A stretch of DNA of 64,000 nucleotides, from positions 1,634,001 through 1,698,000 of the forward strand of contig NZ_AP024480.1 in the NCBI RefSeq assembly GCF_017347585.1, read 5' to 3'. The notes beneath the pieces are model-generated. The model had not been told where the DNA came from and ran no database searches. It worked only from the letters and a program-made list of their open reading frames with translations. The DNA comes from Caldicellulosiruptor diazotrophicus. GTDB lineage: Bacteria > Bacillota > Thermoanaerobacteria > Caldicellulosiruptorales > Caldicellulosiruptoraceae. The position numbers and the translations under genes were made by a program. Positions 9,809-19,823 of the stretch are shown here, in pieces; positions within the stretch are counted from its first letter, which is position 1; each line of letters begins with the position of its first letter.

Positions 9809-10519
9809 GTGAAGAGGAAAAATCTTTCAATTGTCTTAAATATCGTTGCAATTGCAGGATTTATTTTACTGGCAACAGCAGTAGCTATAAAATATAGGCA
9901 CTTTTTTGCAGATATTGTTTCCAAACCAAAAGAGTTTAAAAACTGGATTCTATCCTTTGAGCATCTTGGTATCTTGATTTTTATCTTTATTCAAATTCTT
10001 CAGGTTATTATTTCTGTTATACCTGGTGAGGCTGTACAAATCTCTGGCGGATATCTTTATGGTACGCTGTTTGGCACAGTATATTCATTAATTGGAATCA
10101 TGATAGGCTCTGTGTGTGTATTTTATATAACAAGGTTTTTGGGATATAGTCTTGTGAGGAAAATTGTCTCAGAGGAAAAGCTCAGAAAATTTTATTCACT
10201 TATCAATTCTCCAAAAGGAGAAATAGCCATATTCTTGCTCTTTTTGATACCAGGATTTCCAAAAGACATTCTGACATACATTGTTGGACTTTCGCCAATA
10301 AAACCGCTAAGATTTTTTGCGATTGTTGCCATTGCAAGACTGCCAGGAATATTTTTTTCATCATACATTGGAAGCAGCCTTGAAGAGAAAAACTACACAA
10401 TGGCAATTGTAGTTTCTGCTGCAGCTACTATTTTGTTTGTCTTGGGTGTTGTATACAGAGACAATATCATAAAAACCATTCATAATTGGGTGCACAAAAA
10501 AGGTAGCAGCAATCTTTAA
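9809..10519 (+). CDS. TVP38/TMEM64 (VTT/DedA-like) membrane protein
   Basis: Integral membrane protein of 236 residues with about six hydrophobic segments and the VTT (SNARE-associated) domain pattern: IPGEAVQISGGYLYGTLFG near 72-92, then G-rich helices and FYITRFLGYSLVRK near 108, and LLFLIPGFPKD near 150. Family members include DedA-type lipid-carrier scramblases, but the substrate here is unknown. The GTG start at 9809 is supported by GGAGGG six bases upstream. It is monocistronic and ends inside a bidirectional terminator. Confidence 0.85.
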   Translation: MKRKNLSIVLNIVAIAGFILLATAVAIKYRHFFADIVSKPKEFKNWILSFEHLGILIFIFIQILQVIISVIPGEAVQISGGYLYGTLFGTVYSLIGIMIGSVCVFYITRFLGYSLVRKIVSEEKLRKFYSLINSPKGEIAIFLLFLIPGFPKDILTYIVGLSPIKPLRFFAIVAIARLPGIFFSSYIGSSLEEKNYTMAIVVSAAATILFVLGVVYRDNIIKTIHNWVHKKGSSNL

Positions 10520-10541
10520 ATGATGTCCTGCTGCTACCTTT
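10491..10541. terminator. Bidirectional terminator between the VTT gene and serS
   Basis: A 13-bp perfect stem, AAAGGTAGCAGCA (10499-10511) with TGCTGCTACCTTT (10529-10541), lies between convergent genes. On the minus strand it is followed by TTTTTT, so it best terminates serS. It overlaps the last codons of the plus-strand gene. Confidence 0.85.
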
Positions 10542-10556
10542 GTTCTTTCCTAATTT

Positions 10557-11882
<1,326 letters not shown>

Positions 11883-11963
11883 TTATCTTATCAGTATTTT
11901 CAGAGGTTGTAAATATTTTTTGCGCCTTTTTCTCAAGCTGCTTTGATTTTTGTCTCAAGGATC

Positions 11964-11992
11964 TTTACAATAGCCTCAAAATGTTGTATTAT
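11964..11992 (+). promoter_or_regulatory. Promoter for tRNA-Arg
   Basis: TTTACA and TATTAT separated by 17 bases end about 20 bases before the mature tRNA 5' end. Confidence 0.65.
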
Positions 11993-12012
11993 ATTGTTTG
12001 CAAAAACGTTGT

Positions 12013-12089
12013 GCGCCCGTAGCTCAGCAGGATAGAGCAATGGTTTCCTAAACCATGTGCCGGAGGTTCGAGTCCTCTCGGGCGCACCA
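12013..12089 (+). tRNA. tRNA-Arg, anticodon CCT
   Basis: A complete cloverleaf is visible. The acceptor GCGCCCG pairs with CGGGCGC, the D-arm contains GCTCAGCAGGATAGAGC, the anticodon arm ATGGT-TTCCTAA-ACCAT carries CCT (reads AGG), and the T-arm GGAGG-TTCGAGT-CCTCT follows. CCA is encoded (12087-12089). It stands alone, immediately 5' of an accessory gene block. Confidence 0.97.
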
Positions 12090-12280
12090 CTAATTCTTTT
12101 TTAGTCTTTTCTGAAAAATCTTTATAAAAATCTTTTCTCCTTTCCTTTGATATTCCCTAATTTAAGATAGCATGATTGAAACTTTATAGGCAGATTGATT
12201 ACAAAAGACGTTGTAAAATCTTTATTATTAAGTGAAGGTTATTTATAATTGTATTATTTGCAGTATTCTTTTGTTATATA

Positions 12281-12309
12281 TTGACTTTGCTACGTGAGTA
12301 GTATATATT
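12281..12309 (+). promoter_or_regulatory. Promoter for the YARHG/SH3 protein gene
   Basis: TTGACT and TATATT separated by 17 bases lie about 70 bases before the ATG at 12381. The rest of the 12090-12380 spacer is AT-rich with no other recognisable feature. Confidence 0.65.
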
Positions 12310-12380
12310 TATTAATAAATACTTTACAACAATGATGTATTTTGGATATCTATGATGACGTTGCTGAAAGGAGGTATAAT

Positions 12381-13442
12381 ATGTTTAAAAAACACTCTTT
12401 TGCTTTATTATTAATTTTTATTTTTCTGCTAAGCTGGCCAATTAAATCAATTGCAAATGATGATTTTGTTTTTCCCCAAAGCTATATTAAAAAACTATCC
12501 GAAGACGTTTTCTTTAATCCCGAGGTATATAACAAATTGTATATTGCGCGAAACGAAATTTTTGCAAGACATGGTCATATTTTTGAAAACAGAGAGTTAA
12601 GAAATTATTTTTTATCTAAAAAGTGGTACAAACCTATCAAAAAAGTGTCTTTTGATGAACTCAATAGCATAGAAAAATACAACGTTATTCTAATTTCATA
12701 CTTTGAAAAATACTATTATAAAAGCAAATTATTCATTGAGAAAAACTACAAAGATAAAATACTCTTCTTCCCAGCGAATAAAGAAGTACATTATGATCTT
12801 AACAATGACGGTATAAATGAATCTATCATTTATAAACCTTCTAATAAAGGTTTTACTCTGCAAGTAAATAATCAATCAATAACAAACGAACTGTATACAA
12901 ATCTACAAAAAAAGTTTGCAATTGTTGATATTTATAAATCTGATAATTACAAAGAAATTGTTATTTTTGACGAGGGTCCAAGTAATGATTACACATCAAT
13001 TTTTTATCAATTTTACAATAATAAAATCATTGAAATAGGAAGTGTAGGGGGAATTTATAATATTGGACTTCATGTTTATGGTAACGGTATTGTCGAAGGA
13101 TTGATTCGTGCAAAACTTCTTCAAACATGGTATTTCAATGAAAAATATATTTTGAAAAATCATAAACTTGAAATAATTCCTCAAGATATTTATAAAACAA
13201 ACTTCTACGTTTTTGTAAAAAAAGATATTAAACTTCACACCACAAGAAGCGAAAAAAGTAAGTGTTTCACTCTTAAGCAAGGACAAATCATAAATATAGT
13301 TGGCTGTGATAATAAAAAATGGTGCTTGATTGAAACATCTACTGGCAAAGAAGGATGGCTTCTTTTAAAAGATTTCTCTTTTCTTGTTGATAATAATATG
13401 GATGCGCGAGATGCATTAATAGGACTATGTTATGCTGACTAA
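12381..13442 (+). CDS. Secreted YARHG-domain protein with C-terminal SH3-like domain
   Basis: Predicted exported protein of 353 residues, function unknown. A signal peptide covers residues 1-26 (FALLLIFIFLLSW hydrophobic core, likely cleavage after SIA). A YARHG domain follows, with RNEIFARHGHIFENRELRNY near 54-73. The middle region has short Asp/Asn-rich segments such as HYDLNNDGINE near 134, and a bacterial SH3-like segment with GCDNKKWCLIETSTGKEGW is near 305-325. The start is the ATG at 12381 because GGAGG lies six bases upstream; the frame opens 13 codons earlier without a ribosome site. Codon use is strikingly A/T-rich next to its neighbours. YARHG proteins are usually extracellular or envelope-associated; nothing here fixes a substrate. 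Confidence 0.75.
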   Translation: MFKKHSFALLLIFIFLLSWPIKSIANDDFVFPQSYIKKLSEDVFFNPEVYNKLYIARNEIFARHGHIFENRELRNYFLSKKWYKPIKKVSFDELNSIEKYNVILISYFEKYYYKSKLFIEKNYKDKILFFPANKEVHYDLNNDGINESIIYKPSNKGFTLQVNNQSITNELYTNLQKKFAIVDIYKSDNYKEIVIFDEGPSNDYTSIFYQFYNNKIIEIGSVGGIYNIGLHVYGNGIVEGLIRAKLLQTWYFNEKYILKNHKLEIIPQDIYKTNFYVFVKKDIKLHTTRSEKSKCFTLKQGQIINIVGCDNKKWCLIETSTGKEGWLLLKDFSFLVDNNMDARDALIGLCYAD

Positions 13443-13475
13443 ACTTCTTTAAGTTTTTCATAGGAAAGTAGTAAT

Positions 13476-13519
13476 AGGGTTGCCAGAAAATATGAGTTAA
13501 CTGACAACCCTCTATTTTT
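13476..13519 (+). terminator. Terminator after the YARHG gene
   Basis: AGGGTTGCCAG (13476-13486) pairs with CTGACAACCCT (13501-13511) with one mismatch and is followed by a T run. Confidence 0.75.
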
Positions 13520-13569
13520 TATCATAATTACCCAAAGTGGTTATTTTATAGCTTTCAATCGGTAATTCT

Positions 13570-14244
13570 TTATATATTAAGTAAATACCCGTTTTTCTTC
13601 AACCAATCTTCATATTTTTTGTAATCAGGCATGAGAAGTTTTACCTTTGTCCAAAAATTTTTTCCATGATTTTTCTCTTCAAGATGGACAAGCTCATGAA
13701 CAACTACATAGTCTATTACAGACAGCGGTGCCATAATAAGTCTCCAAGAAAAGTTTAAGTTACCTTTTACAGAACAAGAACCCCATCTTCTCTGTGCATT
13801 TGTTATATTTACTTTGTTGTATTTAAAACCTCTTTTTTGAGCCCACCAGTTTACTCTCTCAAGAATCTTCTCATAGGCAGCTTTTTTATACCAATCTATG
13901 AATACATTCTTTGCTTCTGGCAAAGCACTTCTTGAGAGATAAAACCCATTTTCGAATTTGAGCGGGACATATTGGTTTTCAACTATGTGCAGTTTATAAT
14001 ACCTGCCAAGGTATAAAAATCCCTCTCCGCTGACAAATTCTTTTGGCAAGGTTTTGGAATCTCTTGCTTCTATCTCTTTCTTTCTCTTGTCAATCCACTT
14101 TCTATGTTTTTGAATAACATCCCATATTGTTTTTTCATCCACATTGATCGGAGCTTTGACTATGAGTGTGCTATTTTCTGTCATTTGCAAAGCTATGGTT
14201 TTTCTATTTGAGCGTATGATTTTTTCAATTTTTATGTCTAGCAT
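13570..14244 (-). CDS. YgjP-like M48/DUF45 metallopeptidase
   Basis: Zinc metallopeptidase-like protein of about 224 residues. The zinc-binding motif VVHELVHLEEKNHGKNFW near 183-200 has HExxH plus a downstream His. RRWGSCSVKGNLNFSWRL near 155 is typical of the YgjP/DUF45 group. The start is put at the ATG at 14244 with GGGGTG upstream; a GTG three codons earlier overlaps that site. Genes of this family commonly sit beside hsdR in type I restriction-modification operons (family knowledge), which suggests this one is the far end of the damaged hsd locus. Confidence 0.85.
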   Translation of the reverse strand: MLDIKIEKIIRSNRKTIALQMTENSTLIVKAPINVDEKTIWDVIQKHRKWIDKRKKEIEARDSKTLPKEFVSGEGFLYLGRYYKLHIVENQYVPLKFENGFYLSRSALPEAKNVFIDWYKKAAYEKILERVNWWAQKRGFKYNKVNITNAQRRWGSCSVKGNLNFSWRLIMAPLSVIDYVVVHELVHLEEKNHGKNFWTKVKLLMPDYKKYEDWLKKNGYLLNI

Positions 14245-14400
14245 AAAAGTCACCCCAAAATATCTTCAATTGTCTTTTAAAACAGCATTAAAACCTGTTT
14301 ATTTTCTGTAAAATTATAGTATTTTTCTATCCTGTGTAAACTCTCAATACTTCCATTTTTCAATGATGTCTTCAATAATTATACTTTTAGTATACGCTTT

Positions 14401-14691
14401 TTAGACATATACTGCTTCCTCCATTATGAAAGGCTTTAGACGTGGATTTATAGCTGATTTAATCACAAGGTCAACCTTTTTACCAAAAAGTTCTTCAAGG
14501 TAGAATTTCAAATTCATATAATTATCGAATGTTTTGTAACCCTCTTTAAAATCAACAATTATATCTACATCACTATCTTTTCTTTGTTCGCCTCTTGCAT
14601 AGGAGCCAAAGATAGCAATTTCAATTACTCCGAACTTTTCCACTAAATAATTTTTTCGTTCTTGTAAAATTACTTGTATATCATTGTTCAT
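14401..14691 (-). CDS. MNT-type minimal nucleotidyltransferase
   Basis: Small protein of 96 residues with the nucleotidyltransferase signature FGSYARGEQRKDSDVDIIVDF near 29-49: GS followed by DxD in a DNA polymerase beta-like fold. Such MNT proteins usually act as antitoxins that AMPylate or otherwise neutralise a HEPN partner encoded next door. No intact HEPN gene is visible downstream (14254-14400), so the pair is absent or lost. The ATG overlaps the hsdS stop codon (ATGA), so it is translated as part of the hsd operon. Confidence 0.8.
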   Translation of the reverse strand: MNNDIQVILQERKNYLVEKFGVIEIAIFGSYARGEQRKDSDVDIIVDFKEGYKTFDNYMNLKFYLEELFGKKVDLVIKSAINPRLKPFIMEEAVYV

Positions 14692-15620
14692 TTTTCTTCC
14701 TCCTCAATAAGGTGGTTTACCCTGACTTTGCCTGTTAGCAAATCTTCCATTAAGCCTTTTTTGATTCTTTCAAGTTTTTCCTTATAGGCTTGCTCTTTCT
14801 CTATGACTTCATCTATTTGAGATAAAATTGAAGCTATGCGTTGTTGTTCGGGGATGGGGGGAAGGGGTATAAAAAATGTTTTTAGCTCATATGAATTTAT
14901 AGCAGGATAGTTAGAACCAACAATTATAGGTAAAACTTGATTTAAAAAATAATAGTCAAATTGGGTATAATAAAATAGATATTCTGAAGATAAATTATTT
15001 TTTGATCTCAAAACAGCAAATCCTGTAGAACATATAAAATTATTTTTATCCTTAGTGATTATTGCAAAACTTTTTAAATTGGGTCTAACGGTAGAGACTA
15101 ACACATCTTTTTCTTTTACAATTCTTTGAGCTCTGCTTGGAGCTTCAGACACTTTAAATGTCTTATAATTTTTAACTTTATAATCCTCTATACTTTCAAT
15201 ATCTATATAGTTAATCGTCATATCTTTATTCTTTAAATTCAATGTCTCAGGATTAATTTCAACTACTTCTTCCAGCCTCACTACTTCCCACTCTTCAGGA
15301 ATCCTACCAAGCGGTGAATCCTTGAATTTATCAATATTCTCATCTCTCAACCTCCACCTCTCACTCTCACCTTCACCCTCACTTACCACTCCCTTAGTAA
15401 GCAAATCTTGCATCAAACCTTGCTTTATGCGTTTGTACTTTTCTATAATGGCGTCAGTTTTTTCAATTGCATTATCAATTGTCTCAAGTATTTCAGCGAT
15501 TTTGCGTTGTTCGGGGAGAGGTGGAAGAAGAACTTTAAAATTGAAAATCTGAGATTTAGTAATTGCTTGAAAAGTTGAACCCTCCCCTATTGCTTCAACA
15601 TCAGATTTTTGGAAAGCCAT
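14688..15620 (-). pseudogene. hsdS: Type I restriction specificity subunit HsdS, 3' part (frame-shifted)
   Basis: C-terminal three quarters of an HsdS subunit, which recognises the target sequence for a type I modification enzyme. Conserved region 1 has LPPLPEQRKIAEILETIDNA near 31-50, then the second target-recognition domain, then conserved region 2 with LPPIPEQQRIASILSQIDEV near 253-272. The open frame extends upstream of the first ATG (15620) to base 15650, where FLYYLMAFQKS completes the missing end of target-recognition domain 1. It therefore continues the upstream piece (15641-15985) in the -1 frame. Together the two would make a normal HsdS of about 430 residues. Confidence 0.8.
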
Positions 15621-15640
15621 TAGATAATATAAGAAAAGAG

Positions 15641-15985
15641 CTATAATTCCTTTTTTGCCCTTAATGAAGCTAATCCTCTCCCGATGCAGTAAGTCTTATC
15701 AGCAATATTAACATCACCTACTGGGGCCCTGACTGAAATCAATATAGAATTCTCAAAAGCTATCTTTAAAGGTTTTGTGGTATACTTAACATTTACAGGA
15801 TGATTGCTTCCAAATTCTTGTTTGCCTTGCAAAAAAGGCATTCCCTTTCCTTCCATATTGTATGATTCACTTGGTGGAGATTGTCCCATAGTTATTTCAC
15901 ATATTTCTCCTAACTTTGCAACACCCCAATTTTTAGGAATACATTTTGTTTTATCCATTCTTAATTCTTCCTGTTGTTTAAGCAT
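15641..15985 (-). pseudogene. hsdS: HsdS 5' part (target-recognition domain 1), ends at a frameshift
   Basis: N-terminal part of HsdS: the first target-recognition domain with CIPKNWGVAKLGEICEITMG, FLQGKQEFG and GRGLASLRAKK. It ends at a TAG (15641-15643). The break lies at a six-A run read as A AAA AAG (15650-15656); shifting to the -1 frame there yields KKGIIALFLYYLMAFQKS, which joins exactly to the downstream piece. The start is the ATG at 15985, with GAGGAG eight bases upstream. Whether full-length protein is made by ribosomal slippage, restored by homopolymer variation, or not made at all cannot be told from sequence. Confidence 0.78.
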
Positions 15986-16050
15986 TAGTGCCACTCCTCA
16001 ATATGGTTTTGCATTTTCATTAAACATTTTTTCTACATAAGCATTATACA

Positions 16051-16091
16051 ATCGCCACAATCGCCAACTAAATTCCAACAAATCGCCAACT
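16051..16091. repeat. Short direct repeats ahead of hsdS
   Basis: AATCGCCAACT occurs at 16059-16069 and 16081-16091, and the core ATCGCC a third time at 16051. They lie between the AlbA_2 protein gene stop and hsdS. No function is evident. Confidence 0.5.
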
Positions 16092-17392
16092 TATTTAAGA
16101 ATGTAATGAGTATTCCTTCCTTTCCCAACAGGCAACAGCAATCCTTTTTCAACTAAAACGTTTATATCCTTTCTTGTACCCTCATCAGAAAGCCCTGTCA
16201 GTTCCCGATATTCTCTGTTGGTAATTTTCCCTTTCCCCTTTACATACATAACTGCCTTTATCTGCCTTTCATTTAACCCAAGCTTGGCTAAATACTCTTC
16301 TGTGTATATGTCTTTATAAAATTCGACCACAAAACCGCCTTCTTCTTTAAACTCAGGTTCTGGCAGTCCTGCTTCCCTGCAAAGTTCAACCATTCTTTTT
16401 GTACCGCTTCCCCATTTTTCAATCAATCCAGCGAGGAAAAATACATAAGCAATATGCCTGTTGCGTGGTATTGATCCATGATCTTGTTTTAGCATCTCAA
16501 TTGTTATTTCTTCTGGAAGCTTACCCGGATTGAAAAACCAAATTTTATTATCATAAATCTTTATTTGAATGTCCGCAAGGCTTAAATAATCCCTATGAAT
16601 TAATGCATTTATTACTGCCTCTCTTATAGCTTCAAGAGGATAATCCCATATATCTTCTCTTTCTATCCCTTTTATTTCAAATCGAACATTCAAATGTTTT
16701 TTAATAGCTTCCATTAATCCATCAAGCTGTTTGAAAAGATTTCCACTAACATCAATGGTATCAAGTATGATGGTTGGAGTTTTAAATCTTCCAACACGGG
16801 CACCTGCACCGTGGATATACTTTTGAGGTTTTTTGCCAAAAAGCAGTAATCCTGCATTTGTAAGTTTATCCTCTTTTACAAGTTCAAGGTTTTTGAGAAT
16901 CTTTTCGATGGAATCTTCTTCGGATATTTCGGGCAATCTCTTTTTTGCCATCCTCTTAAACCTTTCTATTGTTTCGATGTCTACTTCGTCAACGCCTGCC
17001 TCAGAAGGTAATGAATCCCACGAAATTCGCTGTTTTTTTAACATAAATCTCACAAGTTCATTTCCGCTAAGTTGCTGAATGGTCGAACCTGTCCGAATGT
17101 AAAACTTGCCATCATATGAGATTGGCACTTCTGACTTTTCCACCTTTATTTTTATTACCTCCTGCCCTTTTACCATTTCAACATCAACATCTGCAATAAC
17201 TCCAAGTTTGCTTAAAATTTTATTTGGTATGTCTTCAAGAAGTTTATCCATATTGGTTATTCCAATAGGATTGCCTTTGTCATCTACACCTATGTATATT
17301 ATTCCACCTTCTGAATTAGCAAATGCACAGATTGTTTTAAGATGCTCGTCGTTCCACTGTGCTTTAAATTCCACTTGTTTAGACTCTCTCAT
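16091..17392 (-). CDS. AlbA_2 (Schlafen-like) domain putative transcriptional regulator
   Basis: Protein of about 433 residues with an N-terminal AlbA_2 domain (ESKQVEFKAQWND, AFANSEGGIIYIGVDDKGNPIG), a central HATPase_c_4-like region (REAVINALIHRDYL near 255, ending in GSGTKRMVELC near 330) and a C-terminal winged-helix segment (NREYRELTGLSDEGTRKDINVL). Such proteins are frequent inside type I restriction-modification operons and are usually called regulators, but a defined role is lacking. The gene overlaps the end of hsdM. The start is uncertain: TTG at 17401 or ATG at 17392, both after GGAGG. Confidence 0.8.
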   Translation of the reverse strand: MRESKQVEFKAQWNDEHLKTICAFANSEGGIIYIGVDDKGNPIGITNMDKLLEDIPNKILSKLGVIADVDVEMVKGQEVIKIKVEKSEVPISYDGKFYIRTGSTIQQLSGNELVRFMLKKQRISWDSLPSEAGVDEVDIETIERFKRMAKKRLPEISEEDSIEKILKNLELVKEDKLTNAGLLLFGKKPQKYIHGAGARVGRFKTPTIILDTIDVSGNLFKQLDGLMEAIKKHLNVRFEIKGIEREDIWDYPLEAIREAVINALIHRDYLSLADIQIKIYDNKIWFFNPGKLPEEITIEMLKQDHGSIPRNRHIAYVFFLAGLIEKWGSGTKRMVELCREAGLPEPEFKEEGGFVVEFYKDIYTEEYLAKLGLNERQIKAVMYVKGKGKITNREYRELTGLSDEGTRKDINVLVEKGLLLPVGKGRNTHYILK

Positions 17393-19640
17393 AGTATCCA
17401 AGTTCCTCCAAAAATTTATTTAACCTACTGACCTCCCGCTCTCGTTCCTTTAAAAGATGTTCAAGAGACACATGATATTTATCCCAAAGCTTTTCAAAAA
17501 TCTTTATCAGTTCTTTTTTCTCTGCATTTAAGTACTTTTCAAGTTGATTGCTAATTAATTCAAAGAACTTTTCGAGCAATAGCTCTTTTGCTTCTTCTTC
17601 GGTAATAGATTCAATCTTTTCATCTATCTTATTTTCAATTTCCTTTTGCTTTCTGCTTATCTCACTTCTCACCTTTTTAATTTCCTTTTCTTTTTGAGCA
17701 ATATTTTCTAACAAATCTTCCCATTTTTTTGCTTCTCTTCTCGCAGCCTCGCTGTCTTTTGATTTTAAATCTTTAACCAAGTCCTTCAGAAACTCTTTGA
17801 CCTTGCTTGCAGTTTTATCTCCCTGCTGCTCTTCATCCCAATCTTCAACTTCTTCTAAAAGCTCACTTAAATCTGCTTCAATTTCGGCAAGCCTGCTTTC
17901 AACATCTTCAATTTTTTCTATATCTTCTTTAAAATATTTTTCTTTAATTCTTTCTCTTTCAACCAAATTCTTGTTCCAACCCGCAGAAACTATACTTTTG
18001 AAATCATAAACAAGCTCTTCCCACCAATTTGCAAATATGCCCGCTATTTTGAACTCATCAAATGTTCCAATTGGCAATAAGCTATCTTTAAATTTTTCCA
18101 AAGCTTCATTTCTAAACTTCCAAAGATTATTTCTGCCAAAAAACTGTTCAATTTCAGTCCTTACAAGCTGCCACCACTCCAAAAGTTTTTCTCTGTGTTT
18201 TTCTATTGTAGCTTTCACTTCAGTGCAATTATCAATCAGTTCCCTAATTTGATTTCTGTCAGTAATGTCTTTTTTAAACTCCAAATAATTTTCACTCTTC
18301 TCTGCCAGCAAAATATCATAGCTCAAGTTAAATTTCCTCAACTGTTTTTCATACAGCAATACTTCTTTCTTCGGTACACTACCAAAAAGATGTGCACGAA
18401 CATCTTCGATTTCAGGATCTGGAGAATTGTCCACATAACGCCTAATATTCAGATTAAAATCGTTTTCTTCTATCTCCTTTATATCAACCAACCTGGAGTA
18501 TTTAGGTATCTCTTTCTTTTCATCGAACACTGTAACTATTTTTTCTATGTCCTCTGGTCTTAAGAAATTCTGATTTCTACCTTCTCCATACTCTCTATCA
18601 GCGTTAATAAACAAGATCTTATTTTTTAAATGTTCTGGCTTGTTTTTATTAATCACAATAATACAAGCTGGTATTCCAGTGTTGTAGAAAAGCTTCGGCG
18701 GCAGTCCTATTATTGCCTCAATTAGATCATCTCTTACAATTCCTTCCCTTATAACCTTTTCCTGCCCACCTCTGAACAAAACTCCATGGGGCATAACTGT
18801 TGCCATTACTCCGTCATCTTTCAGGCTTGCAATCATGTGCTGCAAAAACATAAGGTCTGCCTTTTTCCCATTCTCAGGAGTAAAGCCATATTTAAATCTT
18901 TCTTCAAATTGCATATTTGCGCGGGTATAGTTTTCTGAAAAAGGTGGATTGGCTAATATTCTGTCAAACCTTTTTATGTATCCATTTTCCAAAAACATGG
19001 GGGTTGTCAACACATCTTCATTTTCTATGTGCGCATCATTAATGCTGTGCAGAATCATATTCATTTTGCATATAGACCATGTCAATCCGTTAAGTTCTTG
19101 ACCATAAAGTGCTAAGTTTCTTGGGTTTTGTCCTTGTTCTTCAACGTAGTGGAATGCCTCAATCAAGAAACCACCAGAGCCCACAGTTGGGTCGTAAATT
19201 GACATGCCCTTACGGGGCTTAACTAACCTTACCATCAATTTTTTAACATGTGATGGTGTATAAAATTCTCCTCCTTTTTTACCAGCTGAATCGGCAAATT
19301 CCTTTAGCAAATACTCATAAGCAGCACCAAGTAGATCAGGAAATTCAAAGTTTGAAGGTGTTAGTTTATACTTGTTGAAATGGTTAATAAGGTCAATAAG
19401 TTGCTGATCTTTGAGTCGGGTTTTTCCCTTTACTGCGTTAAAATCTATGTGTTTCAAAACTCCATCAAGCTCTGGATTTGCTTCCTCTAAAACGCTCAGA
19501 GCTTTATTTAGCTGATTTCCAACATCTTCTTTTAATTTCAAAATATTTTCCCATCTTGCCTTTTCAGGGACAAAAAAGGCATCACCATAAGAGCTTGGAT
19601 CTTCTAATAGTTCATATATTTGTTTTTCAGAAAATCCCAT
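17379..19640 (-). CDS. hsdM: Type I DNA methyltransferase HsdM, main part (lacks its N-terminus)
   Basis: Adenine-N6 methyltransferase subunit of a type I system. SAM motif I DPTVGSGGFLIEAF is near 150 and catalytic motif IV ILANPPFSENY near 228. The C-terminal third (about 540-745) is a long, charged, probably coiled-coil extension. The product of 753 residues begins MGFSEKQIYELLEDP, which in intact family members follows about 60 N-terminal residues; these are encoded just upstream in the same frame (19644-19823) behind a TAA. The ATG at 19640 lies three bases after that TAA, so re-initiation is conceivable. Confidence 0.85.
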   Translation of the reverse strand: MGFSEKQIYELLEDPSSYGDAFFVPEKARWENILKLKEDVGNQLNKALSVLEEANPELDGVLKHIDFNAVKGKTRLKDQQLIDLINHFNKYKLTPSNFEFPDLLGAAYEYLLKEFADSAGKKGGEFYTPSHVKKLMVRLVKPRKGMSIYDPTVGSGGFLIEAFHYVEEQGQNPRNLALYGQELNGLTWSICKMNMILHSINDAHIENEDVLTTPMFLENGYIKRFDRILANPPFSENYTRANMQFEERFKYGFTPENGKKADLMFLQHMIASLKDDGVMATVMPHGVLFRGGQEKVIREGIVRDDLIEAIIGLPPKLFYNTGIPACIIVINKNKPEHLKNKILFINADREYGEGRNQNFLRPEDIEKIVTVFDEKKEIPKYSRLVDIKEIEENDFNLNIRRYVDNSPDPEIEDVRAHLFGSVPKKEVLLYEKQLRKFNLSYDILLAEKSENYLEFKKDITDRNQIRELIDNCTEVKATIEKHREKLLEWWQLVRTEIEQFFGRNNLWKFRNEALEKFKDSLLPIGTFDEFKIAGIFANWWEELVYDFKSIVSAGWNKNLVERERIKEKYFKEDIEKIEDVESRLAEIEADLSELLEEVEDWDEEQQGDKTASKVKEFLKDLVKDLKSKDSEAARREAKKWEDLLENIAQKEKEIKKVRSEISRKQKEIENKIDEKIESITEEEAKELLLEKFFELISNQLEKYLNAEKKELIKIFEKLWDKYHVSLEHLLKEREREVSRLNKFLEELGYYERV

Positions 19641-19643
19641 AGC

Positions 19644-19823
19644 TTAAAATCTATCTTTTAACTCCTGTCTTTTTTCTTCAAAAACATCCGAAGTATATTT
19701 TAGAAAAAGCATACCAAAAATATATTCTTTATACTCAGAGGCATCCATCTTACCTCTGAGTATATCAGCTGCCTTGAAAAGATGGTTTTCAAGCTGTCTT
19801 AAGGTTATTTTGTCACCAGCCAA
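19644..19823 (-). pseudogene. hsdM: HsdM N-terminal fragment cut off by an in-frame TAA
   Basis: Sixty codons beginning at TTG 19823, with GGAGGGG six bases upstream. They encode the HsdM N-terminal helical domain: [20 protein letters not shown], then [25 protein letters not shown]. The frame ends at TAA (19644-19646) and continues without shift into the main HsdM frame: DRF-stop-AMGFSEKQ. A single AAA-to-TAA change would explain it. The excellent ribosome site shows this was the genuine start of hsdM. Confidence 0.8.

Noticed and set aside
14254..14400. Fragments resembling a HEPN partner downstream of the MNT gene (IIEDIIEKWKY, EFTQDRKIL, broken by stops)
   Set aside because: The similarity is weak, several stops interrupt it, and the stretch is too short to separate from chance in AT-rich sequence.
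15986..16090. Open stretch between the AlbA_2 gene and hsdS in the same frame as both
   Set aside because: Only about 31 codons bounded by stops, with no recognisable domain; the run is within chance expectation.
16051..16091. Repeats ahead of hsdS as a CRISPR or iteron array
   Set aside because: The units are only 6-11 bases with irregular spacing and three copies at most.
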